Source of the DNA: Patulibacter americanus DSM 16676
Lineage (GTDB): Bacteria > Actinomycetota > Thermoleophilia > Solirubrobacterales > Solirubrobacteraceae
NCBI RefSeq assembly: GCF_000420025.1
Contig: NZ_ATUD01000016.1
Location: forward strand, 1 to 64,000
Direction: 5' to 3'
Length of the DNA: 64,000 nucleotides
Position 1 is the first letter of the stretch; the number at the start of each line of letters is the position of its first letter. The notes under the pieces were generated by a model that was not told the origin of the DNA, searched no databases, and worked only from the letters and a program-made list of their open reading frames with translations. This document shows, piece by piece, positions 26,428 to 33,342 of the stretch. Position numbers and translations under genes: made by a program.

Positions 26428-26826
26428 TCAGACGACGATCGTGCGCTCCGCGGCCTCGCGCACCAGGCCGTGGTCGTTGTCGTACGTCAGCAGCTCGATC
26501 GCCTCGTTCGGCGTGACCCAGCGCAGCTCGTCGACCTCGTCGTTCTGCGTCCACTCGCCGCCGGTGATCGTCATGAGCCAGTAGCGCACGAGCTTCGGAC
26601 GGCCCTTGTGGTCGTCGTAGCGGATCTCGGTGAGCTCCTCGCCCAGCGCGACCTCGTAGCCGGTCTCCTCGCGGATCTCGCGCAGTGCGGCCTCCTCGAA
26701 GGTCTCGCCCGCGTCCAGCTTGCCCTTCGGCAGCGACCAGTCCTCGCGGTGTGGACGGTGGACGACGGCGATCCGGCCGTCCTGGACGATCACGCCACCG
26801 GCAGCGTGGACCTCTCGGGGGAACAT
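26428..26826 (-). CDS. NUDIX hydrolase
   Basis: A 132-residue MutT-type hydrolase. The Nudix box is complete: GKLDAGETFEEAALREIREE followed by TGY, preceded by AAGGVIVQDGRIAVVHRPHR and WSLPKG. ATG 26826 starts it; longer in-frame versions extend into a repetitive region and are not credible. The family cleaves nucleoside diphosphates linked to another group; similarity in length and in the N-terminal VHRPHREDWSLPKGK to the Nudix part of mycobacterial MutT1 suggests a sanitising or diadenosine-polyphosphate role, but it lacks the second phosphatase domain. It ends 11 bp from the convergent GGDEF-like gene. Confidence 0.9.
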   Translation of the reverse strand: MFPREVHAAGGVIVQDGRIAVVHRPHREDWSLPKGKLDAGETFEEAALREIREETGYEVALGEELTEIRYDDHKGRPKLVRYWLMTITGGEWTQNDEVDELRWVTPNEAIELLTYDNDHGLVREAAERTIVV

Positions 26827-26876
26827 GCCTGGAGGATAGGCGCCCACGCGGCGCGGTCGCGAGTCCCGGGGGGAGC

Positions 26877-27188
26877 TCAGCGGCGCCGGTGGCGCTGCGC
26901 GGCGGTGGTGACGTACCGGCCGCGGGTCCCCTGGTGCCGGACGACGGGGCCACCGGGGGCCACGGTACGACCGGGACCCGGGGCACGCAGGCCGGCCGAG
27001 GGAGGCTGCGTGGTGGCGGAGCGGCCGGCGGGGGGACGGCCGGTGGCGGAGCGGCGAGTGGCGGAGCGGCGGTCGGCGGCGGGACGGCCGGTGGTGGAGC
27101 GGCCCCGGCGGGACAGGAGCACGACGACGCCCGCCGCGGCGAAGCTCGCGACGACCCAGACGGCGACGGCTATGACCCACCAGGTCAT
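26877..27188 (-). CDS. Small membrane protein with Arg/Ser/Thr repeat tail
   Basis: A 103-residue protein: N-terminal hydrophobic helix (WWVIAVAVWVVASFAAAGVV) then LLSRRG and a basic, low-complexity tail with repeated RSATxR/GRP units (GRPAADRRSATRRSATGRPP). The repeats are mirrored in the DNA at about 27010-27110 and indicate recent slippage expansion. The plan is like that of the protein at 23748. Unknown function. Confidence 0.5.
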   Translation of the reverse strand: MTWWVIAVAVWVVASFAAAGVVVLLSRRGRSTTGRPAADRRSATRRSATGRPPAGRSATTQPPSAGLRAPGPGRTVAPGGPVVRHQGTRGRYVTTAAQRHRRR

Positions 27189-27233
27189 CACCTCATCGTA
27201 CCGCGCGGCTAGAACCTTCGTCGAGGGTGGTGG

Positions 27234-27680
27234 TCAGCGGCGCTCGGACCGTATACGCACGAGCGCGCCGAACAGGCGGGAGAGGAGCGAGCGGCGCGGG
27301 CGGGCCCAGCGCGGGGGCCGGACGCGCGTCAGCCGGTGCTCGTGCGCGGACGGCCAGCTCGTGATGCCCTCGCGGCCGAGGACCGTGACGGCGGTGAACG
27401 CGTCGTCGCCGCGCCGCGGGTCGCGCATGAGCACGAGCAGCAGCCACCCGCCGATCTGCACGAACGCGTCGGCGTCACGACGGGAGTGGGCCCACCGCGG
27501 GCGGTCGTGGACGACGCGGCCGTCTCGGGCGACGAGGGCCCGGAGCGCGCCCTCGAGGTCCGCCCGTGATCGGGTGGGCACGCCGCCGCGCTCGCAGAAC
27601 CGCTGCAGCGCGTGGTCGGAGTAGCCGATGCGCAGCCGCCGGGTCTCGACGGCCGGTGCCGCCGAGCGCCCGCGGCTCAC
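27234..27680 (-). CDS. Hypothetical protein with DUF4258-like motif
   Basis: A 148-residue protein. GTG 27680 overlaps the upstream stop in GTGA. Near the N-terminus it reads IGYSDHALQRFCERGGVP, which resembles the HAxxR..ERG opening of DUF4258-type small proteins, and later GGWLLLVLMRDPRRGDDAFTA with VTVLGREG. The C-terminus is basic (PRRSLLSRLFGALVRIRSER). The family resemblance is weak and the role unknown; such domains are sometimes part of toxin-like small proteins, but no antitoxin is evident beyond the small upstream gene. Confidence 0.6.
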   Translation of the reverse strand: MSRGRSAAPAVETRRLRIGYSDHALQRFCERGGVPTRSRADLEGALRALVARDGRVVHDRPRWAHSRRDADAFVQIGGWLLLVLMRDPRRGDDAFTAVTVLGREGITSWPSAHEHRLTRVRPPRWARPRRSLLSRLFGALVRIRSERR

Positions 27681-27925
27681 TCCGCCTCGGGGTCGCGCCG
27701 CGCGGCCGCGCGCGCCGCCTGCTCCTCGGACTGCGCCTCGTGCTCGCGGCGGGCCCGGTTCGAGGCGTCGCGCATCTCGAACACGTCCGTCGCCCACGAG
27801 CCGACCTCGCGCGCGACGTCGCGCACGGCGCCGGTGACGATCGTGGCGATCCGGCCGACGTGGGTCGCACCGGACTCCACGGCCTCCTGGACCTGGTCCT
27901 TGCGGGTCTCGAGCGGGCCGGGCAT
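27677..27925 (-). CDS. Hypothetical protein, 82 residues
   Basis: A small, soluble, helix-prone and charged protein. It starts MPGPLETRKDQVQEAVESGA, contains VGRIATIVTGAVRDVAREVG and ends with a Glu/Ala/Arg-rich helix (ARREHEAQSEEQAARAAARR). Translationally coupled to the 148-residue protein downstream by a GTGA overlap. Not recognised. Confidence 0.6.
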   Translation of the reverse strand: MPGPLETRKDQVQEAVESGATHVGRIATIVTGAVRDVAREVGSWATDVFEMRDASNRARREHEAQSEEQAARAAARRDPEAE

Positions 27926-28034
27926 ACGCCGCAGCCTAGTCGAGGCCCGGGGTGGCGAGGTGTGGGTGGCCGCACGCCCGGCCGGACGGGGCTGTCCGGC
28001 CGCCGACGTAGGCCAGGCCGGAGAGCGAGGGTGT

Positions 28035-28114
28035 GCCCGGCCGGACGTTGGCCCGGCCGGACGTTGGCCCGGCCGGACGGCGGCCCGGCCGGACGTTGGC
28101 CCGGCCGGACGGCG
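28035..28114. repeat. Five tandem 16-bp GC-rich repeats
   Basis: Five contiguous units of GCCCGGCCGGACGTTG (units 3 and 5 end GGCG instead of GTTG) at 28035, 28051, 28067, 28083 and 28099. Each contains the palindrome CCGGCCGG. They start 5 bp beyond the 3' end of the desaturase gene; a further diverged unit lies near 27974. They may act as a terminator or be a slippage-prone variable repeat. Confidence 0.8.
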
Positions 28115-28118
28115 GGGG

Positions 28119-29516
28119 TCAGGCCGCGTTGGCCGCCACGGCCCCGCGGGCGCCGGCCACGGCACCCTCGACGGCCCCGCGGGCCACCCCCACCGTGCCG
28201 CGGGCTGCGCCGCGGGCACCACGGAAGGCGCCGGCGGCCGTCTTGACCAGGCGGCTGGTGCGCGGGCGCTCCACGTAGTCCTGCAGCTCCGCACCCGTCG
28301 GGACGGAGAGCCGCACGATCTTGCGGAAGACCGTGAACAGCTGCCAGGGCAGCGGGCCGGCGTGGTAGTCCAGGCCGTAGCGCTCGCAGGCCTCCTTGAC
28401 CTCGACGGAGATCTCGGCGTAGCGGTGCGCCGGGATGTCGGGGAAGAGGTGGTGCTCGATCTGGAAGCTCAGGTTGCCCGACATGAGGTGGAAGAACGGG
28501 CCGCCCGTCAGGTTCGCCGAGCCCAAGAGCTGCCGGACGTACCAGCCGCCGCGCGTCTCGCCGGCCGTCTCCTCCTCCGTGAACTCCTCGACCCCGTCGG
28601 GGAAGTGGCCGCAGAAGATGATGGAGTAGGTCCAGACGTTGCGGACGATGTTCGCTGCGACGTTGGCCGACAGCGTCGCCGGGAAGAACGGGCCGGCGAG
28701 GGCGGGGAAGAGGACGTAGTCCTTCAGCGCCTGACCCTTGACCTTGTCGAAGATCGCCTTGAGCATCGGCAGCCGCGCCTGGAGGTCCCACTTGCCGTAG
28801 CGGATCTCCTCCGTCTCGAGGTCGTGCACCGCTACGCCGTACTCGAACAGCAGCGCCAGCAGCGTCGCGTAGACGGGGTTGCCCAGGTAGTAGGGCTCCC
28901 ACGGCTGGTCCTCGCTCATCCGCAGGATGCCGTAGCCGATGTCGCGGTCCTTGCCCACGATGTTCGTGTGGGTGTGGTGCATGTAGTTGTGGCTGTGGCG
29001 CCACTGGTCCGCCGGGCAGGCGGTGTCCCACTCGAAGGTCCGGCCGTTGAGCTCCTCGTCCTGCATCCAGTCGTACTGGCCGTGCATGACGTTGTGCCCG
29101 ATCTCCATGTTGTCGATGATCTTCGACGCGGAGAGGGCCGCCACGCCGCCGAGCCACAGCGGCGGGAGGAACGCGAACTCGAGCATCGCGCGGCCGGCGA
29201 TCTCGAGCCGGCGCTGCGCCTTGATGACGGACCGGATGTACGTCGCGTCGCGCTCGCCGAGGTCGTCGACGTGCTTCTTGCGGATGGCCTCCATCTCGCG
29301 CCCGAACGCGTCGAGCATGTCCTGGCTCAGGTGCGGGACGGCGTGCAGCGGGCCCGGGACGGCGGAGGTGTCCTTCGCGTCGCCCTTCGACGGCCCGGCC
29401 TCGCGGTCGGGGGCCTTGGGCGAGAGCGGCTTGTCGGACCGGGCGACGGCGAACGTGTCGTCCACGTCGACGTGCGTGCCGTTCTTGGCGGGGGCGGGGG
29501 CGGTCGGGGTGCTCAT
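28119..29516 (-). CDS. Membrane fatty acid desaturase (acyl-CoA/acyl-lipid type)
   Basis: A 465-residue membrane di-iron desaturase. The three histidine boxes are intact: HNVMH (141-145), HSHNYMHH (174-181) and QIEHH (about 365). Hydrophobic helices lie at about 112-132 and 205-285. About 50 polar residues precede the core. The last ~45 residues are a repetitive tail (RGARGAARGTVGVARGAVEG and AVAGARGAVAANAA) unlike known desaturases. The ferredoxin-reductase gene lies just upstream on the same strand, as in Mycobacterium tuberculosis, where DesA3 (Rv3229c) is served by Rv3230c. A stearoyl/palmitoyl delta-9 type activity for membrane fluidity is likely. The divergent FabR-like gene at 31277 is the probable regulator. 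Confidence 0.9.
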   Translation of the reverse strand: MSTPTAPAPAKNGTHVDVDDTFAVARSDKPLSPKAPDREAGPSKGDAKDTSAVPGPLHAVPHLSQDMLDAFGREMEAIRKKHVDDLGERDATYIRSVIKAQRRLEIAGRAMLEFAFLPPLWLGGVAALSASKIIDNMEIGHNVMHGQYDWMQDEELNGRTFEWDTACPADQWRHSHNYMHHTHTNIVGKDRDIGYGILRMSEDQPWEPYYLGNPVYATLLALLFEYGVAVHDLETEEIRYGKWDLQARLPMLKAIFDKVKGQALKDYVLFPALAGPFFPATLSANVAANIVRNVWTYSIIFCGHFPDGVEEFTEEETAGETRGGWYVRQLLGSANLTGGPFFHLMSGNLSFQIEHHLFPDIPAHRYAEISVEVKEACERYGLDYHAGPLPWQLFTVFRKIVRLSVPTGAELQDYVERPRTSRLVKTAAGAFRGARGAARGTVGVARGAVEGAVAGARGAVAANAA

Positions 29517-29550
29517 GGCGTGCTCCTCGGGTCGAGTTGCTGCGGAAGGG

Positions 29551-29674
29551 GGTGCGGTCGCGGGGGTGCGGGGTCGCGGTACGGCGGGGTGCGGTCGCGG
29601 GGTGCGGGGTCGCGGTGAAGCGGGGTGCGGTCGCGGGGGTGCGGGGTCGCGGTGAAGCGGAGTGCGGTCGCGGG
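29551..29674. repeat. Tandem repeat of about 37 bp, 3.4 copies
   Basis: Units start at 29551 (37 bp), 29588 (36 bp), 29624 (37 bp) and 29661 (partial). Each opens with GGTGCGGTCGCGGGG and closes with GGTCGCGGTGAAGCGG or a near variant. They fill the 205-bp gap between the reductase and desaturase genes (29517-29721). No gene is seen there. Confidence 0.8.
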
Positions 29675-29721
29675 CGGTCGGGACGGCCGACGCGGGCGGG
29701 GTCGCGGTGGAGGTCGGGCGG

Positions 29722-31047
29722 CTAGAGGTCGAGGGCGACGTCGCCGACGGGGGCGGAGACGCAGATGCGGATCTCCTCGCCGGGCGTGCCGTGGATCTCG
29801 CCGTTGAGCGTGTCGCGCACCTTGCCGTCCTGCAGGGTGCACTTGCAGGTCAGGCAGATGCCCATCCGGCAGCCGTGCGTGGGGGAGAGCCCCGCCTGCT
29901 CGGCCTGCTCGAGCAGCGTCGAGCCGTCGGCCTCGGCGGTGACGCCGGAGCCGGTGAACGTGACGGTGCCGAGCTGGTCGGGGTCCAGGTCCGGCAGCAC
30001 CGGCGGCGCGAAGTGCTCGAACCGCAGCGGCGTCCGGAGACCCTCCTCCGCCCACAGTCCGCGCACGGCCTCGACGAGCCCGCCGGGGCCGCAGACGAAC
30101 GCGGCGGCGTCCTCGTCGTGGGGTAGCGCGCGGCGCAGGTGGTCCAGGCCGAAGCGGCCGGTCAGCTCGCCGTCGTCGCCGCGGGTGAAGCAGCGCAGCA
30201 GCTGGACGTTCGGGTGCCGCGTCGCGATCCGGTGCAGGTCGCCCGCGTAGAGCAGGTCGGCGGCGGAGCGGGCGTAGTGCAGGAAGACGATCTCGCCCCG
30301 GTGGCCCTCGTCCGTGAGGGTGCGCAGCATGGAGAGCACGGGCGTGATGCCGCTGCCGCCGCTGATGAGGACGATGCGACGCGGCCGCGTCTCGGGCAGC
30401 ACGAACTCCTCGCCCTGCGGCACGGACAGCCCGACGAACATGCCGACCTTCGCGTGCTCCTTGAGGTACCGCGAGACGACGCCCTCGGGGTGGCGGCGGA
30501 CGGTCAGCTCGATGTTGCGGCTCTTCGGGTGCGCCGAGGCGGAGGGGGAGTAGCAGCGGCGGTGGCGGACCCCGTCGACGTCGACCGCGATCTCGACGTG
30601 CTGGCCGGCGCGGAACCCGGGCCACGTGCCGGTGGGACGCAGCGTCAGCGTGACGCTGTCGGCGTTCTGGTGGCGCACGTCGACGATCTCGCCGCGGATC
30701 TTCCGCACGGCCCAGTCGGGGCGCAGCAGCTCGAGGTAGTGGTCGACGTCGTGCGGGCCGGCGAGCACGTCGGCGACCTTCGTGCCGAGCAGGCGCTGGG
30801 CGAGACCGCCGCGGCGGGCGGGCCGCGGGGCGGCGGGGCGGACGAACTCGGTCTCCACCGGGCGGGCGGGATCGGGGGCCGCGCGGCGGTCGGACTCGGG
30901 GGCCGCGGGGCGGTCGAACTCGGGGGCCGCGGGGCGCGGCTTCGCGTCGGCGGGGCGGGCCTCGACGGCGGAGCGGACGTCCGAGTCGATGGCGCGGACG
31001 TCCGAGTCGGCGGGGCGCGGGGGTGTGGCGGTGGCGGGAGGGGTCAT
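29722..31047 (-). CDS. Ferredoxin-NADP reductase-type oxidoreductase with C-terminal [2Fe-2S] ferredoxin
   Basis: A 441-residue electron-transfer flavoprotein. After a ~65-residue Ala/Pro/Asp-rich leader comes an FAD domain (HRRCYSPSASAHPKSRNIEL, where RCYSPSS-like is the FAD-binding RxYS), an NAD(P) domain (IVLISGGSGITPVLSMLRTL and FVCGPGGLVEAV), and a plant-type ferredoxin with CRMGICLTCKC: Cys393, Cys398, Cys401 and Cys429 are the cluster ligands. This matches M. tuberculosis Rv3230c, the reductase for the DesA3 desaturase, and the next gene here is a desaturase. It should pass electrons from NAD(P)H to that enzyme. ATG 31047 is chosen; an in-frame start at 31131 is unlikely. Confidence 0.9.
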   Translation of the reverse strand: MTPPATATPPRPADSDVRAIDSDVRSAVEARPADAKPRPAAPEFDRPAAPESDRRAAPDPARPVETEFVRPAAPRPARRGGLAQRLLGTKVADVLAGPHDVDHYLELLRPDWAVRKIRGEIVDVRHQNADSVTLTLRPTGTWPGFRAGQHVEIAVDVDGVRHRRCYSPSASAHPKSRNIELTVRRHPEGVVSRYLKEHAKVGMFVGLSVPQGEEFVLPETRPRRIVLISGGSGITPVLSMLRTLTDEGHRGEIVFLHYARSAADLLYAGDLHRIATRHPNVQLLRCFTRGDDGELTGRFGLDHLRRALPHDEDAAAFVCGPGGLVEAVRGLWAEEGLRTPLRFEHFAPPVLPDLDPDQLGTVTFTGSGVTAEADGSTLLEQAEQAGLSPTHGCRMGICLTCKCTLQDGKVRDTLNGEIHGTPGEEIRICVSAPVGDVALDL

Positions 31048-31100
31048 GGGTGTGGCGTTCCTTACGGCGGTCGGGAGGGCCGAGCGACAACCGAGACGCG

Positions 31101-31140
31101 GCGTACGCGTGTTCGGTGAACGGCTGTGCACAAACGTACG
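31101..31140. promoter_or_regulatory. Operator-like inverted repeats in the desaturase/FabR-like divergent region
   Basis: Within the 229-bp gap 31048-31276 are a perfect palindrome GCGTACGC (31101-31108), the inverted repeat GTTC-GGT-GAAC (31111-31121) and CGTACG (31135-31140). Clustered GTAC-containing dyads between a desaturase operon and a FabR-like repressor are reasonable operator candidates. The rest of the gap shows nothing I can identify. Confidence 0.4.
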
Positions 31141-31276
31141 ACCCGACGCCCGGGTGGGTCAAGGGATCCGTAGGCTCTGGCCGTGACATCGGGCACACCG
31201 CAGGGGTGGGGTCCGGATCACCTGCTGAGATGAGACGCGTGCACCCCGAGCAGACGGCCCCGCAGGGCGGCCGCGC

Positions 31277-31957
31277 ATGACCCCGCAGCCCCGGCCCGTC
31301 GGACGGCCCGGCGCGTCGCTTCGCCTCGTGGAGACGTCGTTGGACGAGCCACCGCTCTCGCGGCAGGAGCGCAAGGAGCGCACCCGCCAGGCGTTGCTCA
31401 ACGCCGCGCTCGCGCAGCTCGAGGACCGCAGCTTCGGCGCGATGAGCCTGCGCGAGGTCTCGAAGGCCGCCGGCATCACGCCCACCGCCTTCTACCGCCA
31501 CTTCGACAGCATGGAGGAGCTCGGCCTCGTCCTCGTCGACGACTCCTTCGCCTCGCTGCGCGAGCTCATGCGCGCCGGCCGCTCCGAGGTGGCCGAGCCG
31601 GGGGACGACATCCGCACCTCGGCCGCGATCCTCGTGCGCCACGTGCAGGAGCACCGCCTCCACTACCGCTTCATCGCGCGCGAGCGCTCGGGTGGCATCG
31701 CGAGCCTGCGGGCCGGCATCGCCCGCGAGATCCACTCGTTCTCGAGCGAGCTCGTCGGCGACCTGCGCCGCTACCCGGTGCTGGGCGAGCTCGACACCCC
31801 GTCCCTGGACATGATCGCCAGCCTCTTCGTCACGGTGATGGTCGCCACCGCCGAGCGCCTGCTCGACGCTCCGGAGGCCGAGGGCGAGATCCGCGCCCGC
31901 ACCGAGGACCAGATGCGCATCATCGTCCTGGGCGCGACCCAGTGGCACCGGGTCTGA
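31277..31957 (+). CDS. TetR family regulator, FabR-like
   Basis: A 226-residue TetR repressor. The HTH region RQERKERTRQALLNAALAQL to MSLREVSKAAGITPTAFYRH, then FDSMEELGLVLVDDSF, RTSAAILVRHVQEHRLHYRF, IARERSGGIASLRAGIAREI and the final MRIIVLGATQWHR, follows the Escherichia coli FabR sequence closely (REVAREAGIAPTSFYRHF, ELGLTMVDES, LLRERSG, VAREI). FabR senses the unsaturated/saturated acyl balance and represses unsaturated fatty acid genes. Here it is divergent from the desaturase/reductase operon, which is its likely target. Its 3' end overlaps the convergent LysR gene by 38 bp. Confidence 0.88.
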   Translation: MTPQPRPVGRPGASLRLVETSLDEPPLSRQERKERTRQALLNAALAQLEDRSFGAMSLREVSKAAGITPTAFYRHFDSMEELGLVLVDDSFASLRELMRAGRSEVAEPGDDIRTSAAILVRHVQEHRLHYRFIARERSGGIASLRAGIAREIHSFSSELVGDLRRYPVLGELDTPSLDMIASLFVTVMVATAERLLDAPEAEGEIRARTEDQMRIIVLGATQWHRV

Positions 31958-32627
31958 GGGACTCGCGTCGGCGCCGCGCGGCGTGACCTCGACGCAGGAC
32001 CCGGATCGCGGTCGTCGTCGCCTCGAGCAGCGCCTCGCGATGACGGCCGGCCCACCGGGTCCGCCACGTGACCCAGACGGCCTCGTTCCACGGGCCGACG
32101 GGTAGCGACTCGACCGTCTCGAACTTCCGGGGCCGTCGATCGATGTGGTCGCGATGCGGGTTCGGGACGCTGCGAGTCGTGAGTGCCGCTTCGAGCTCGC
32201 CGTATGCGAGTGCGCGGGTCAGCGGCCCGGGGCGCTGTTCGGAGACCTCGACTCGCCAGCCGGGATCGACGCGCTCGAGGCCGAAGATCAACGCGTCGAT
32301 CAGCGGGGTCCGACGCGGGAAGATCCCGATCCTCACGACGCCGTTCGTGCCGGTCGCGACAGCCTGTGCCTCCCGCGCATGGAGCGCCGCCGCCTCGACG
32401 AGGCGCCGCGCCGCGGGCAGCACCGCATGTCCCGCGGGCGTCAGGGCGATGACGCACCGGTGCGACCGGTCCACGAGCGTCTGACCGACCGCCGCCTCGT
32501 AGGCGCTGACGCGTGAGGCGATCGCCTGCCGCGACACCCCGAGCTCTTCGGCGACCAGGCCGATGCGGCGACGGTCCGCGACGCGTACGAACGCCAGCAC
32601 GGCGTTCAGGCTCGGGGTCTCGTCCAT
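31920..32627 (-). CDS. LysR family transcriptional regulator (short)
   Basis: A 235-residue protein starting MDETPSLNAVLAFVRVAD. The N-terminal winged HTH is typical (GLVAEELGVSRQAIASRVSA then YEAAVGQTLVDRSHRCVIAL and TPAGHAVLPAARRLVEAA). The effector domain begins normally (VVRIGIFPRRTPLIDALIFG) but is shorter than the ~200 residues expected of LysR proteins, and the end is Arg/Gly-rich (RRGHAARRRRESLRPGATGS), as if the C-terminus had been lost or frameshifted. It overlaps the convergent TetR gene. Divergent from mhuD, so it may regulate it through the dyad at 32763-32812. Confidence 0.75.
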   Translation of the reverse strand: MDETPSLNAVLAFVRVADRRRIGLVAEELGVSRQAIASRVSAYEAAVGQTLVDRSHRCVIALTPAGHAVLPAARRLVEAAALHAREAQAVATGTNGVVRIGIFPRRTPLIDALIFGLERVDPGWRVEVSEQRPGPLTRALAYGELEAALTTRSVPNPHRDHIDRRPRKFETVESLPVGPWNEAVWVTWRTRWAGRHREALLEATTTAIRVLRRGHAARRRRESLRPGATGSRPGR

Positions 32628-32762
32628 GGTTCCGACCGTGCCACCTCGAGTTCCTCCGCGCCCGTTCTTTCGCGCGAAGTCGCGATGTCGGGGCCACCTC
32701 GCAACGGAGTGCGCCCGTTTCGCATCGAGGCGGGGTCCCCGGACGCGGGACGTCGCCCCTCG

Positions 32763-32812
32763 CGGCGCAGTATGAGAATGCCGAGAAGTCTTGTCATTCT
32801 CATACTGCGCCG
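32763..32812. promoter_or_regulatory. 18-bp perfect inverted repeat upstream of mhuD
   Basis: CGGCGCAGTATGAGAATG (32763-32780) recurs as its exact reverse complement at 32795-32812, with a 14-bp spacer that includes GAAGTCTTGT. The inner part, TGAGAATG...CATTCTCA, is AT-richer than its surroundings. It lies 43 bp before the mhuD start and 136 bp from the divergent LysR start. It may be the operator for LysR or an iron-responsive regulator, or an attenuator hairpin. Confidence 0.7.
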
Positions 32813-32854
32813 GGGGAGCTCTCTCGGCGCAGGCCGACACCCCGAGGAGCACCC

Positions 32855-33211
32855 ATGGCAGTCGTGAAGATCAACGCGATCGAGGTCGATCCCGCTCGCG
32901 GTCCCGAGCTCGAACAGCGGTTCGCCCAGCGGGCCGCCGAGGTCGAGTCGATGCCGGGGTTCCTCGGATTCGAGCTGCTGCGCCCGACTGAGGGCGAGAC
33001 CCGCTACTTCGTGTACACGCGCTGGGAGACCGAGGAGGACTTCCAGGCCTGGGTCAAGAGCGCGGAGTTCCGGCGCGGCCACGCGCAGGCGTCGGCGGAC
33101 CGCGGCGCGGAGAAGCCGGTCGCGCACGGGTCTAGCGTGCTGAGCTTCGACGTCGTGCTGGCGGTCGGGGCTGCGGACGCTGCTGCGTCGGCCTCGGCCG
33201 AGACCTCCTGA
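32855..33211 (+). CDS. mhuD: Heme-degrading monooxygenase, MhuD-like
   Basis: A 118-residue antibiotic-biosynthesis-monooxygenase-fold protein. It begins MAVVKINAIEVD and continues GPELEQRFAQRAAEVESMPG, FLGFELLRPTEGETRYFVYT and RWETEEDFQAWVKS, nearly collinear with Mycobacterium tuberculosis MhuD. The MhuD catalytic residues fall in register: Asn7, Trp66 and a histidine at 76 (His75 in MhuD). MhuD is a cytosolic dimer that opens heme to mycobilin and releases iron. ATG 32855 has GAGGAG 6 bp upstream. The Ala/Ser-rich last 15 residues are extra. The inverted repeat at 32763-32812 probably controls it. Confidence 0.92.
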   Translation: MAVVKINAIEVDPARGPELEQRFAQRAAEVESMPGFLGFELLRPTEGETRYFVYTRWETEEDFQAWVKSAEFRRGHAQASADRGAEKPVAHGSSVLSFDVVLAVGAADAAASASAETS

Positions 33212-33342
33212 GGCACGGACATAACGACGGAACCCTCGATCTCGACCTCAGTGGGGTCGAGGGCCGTCGAGCATCCCGCCTTCGGCCGTTCGTTCATGAG
33301 AGTTCGGCGCCGCCGCGCCGAGTCCTCCCCCGGTGAGCGTGC

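Noticed and set aside
27000-27110. Independent DNA repeat element
   Set aside because: The periodicity is explained by the RSATxR/GRP codon repeats inside the small membrane protein gene at 26877-27188.
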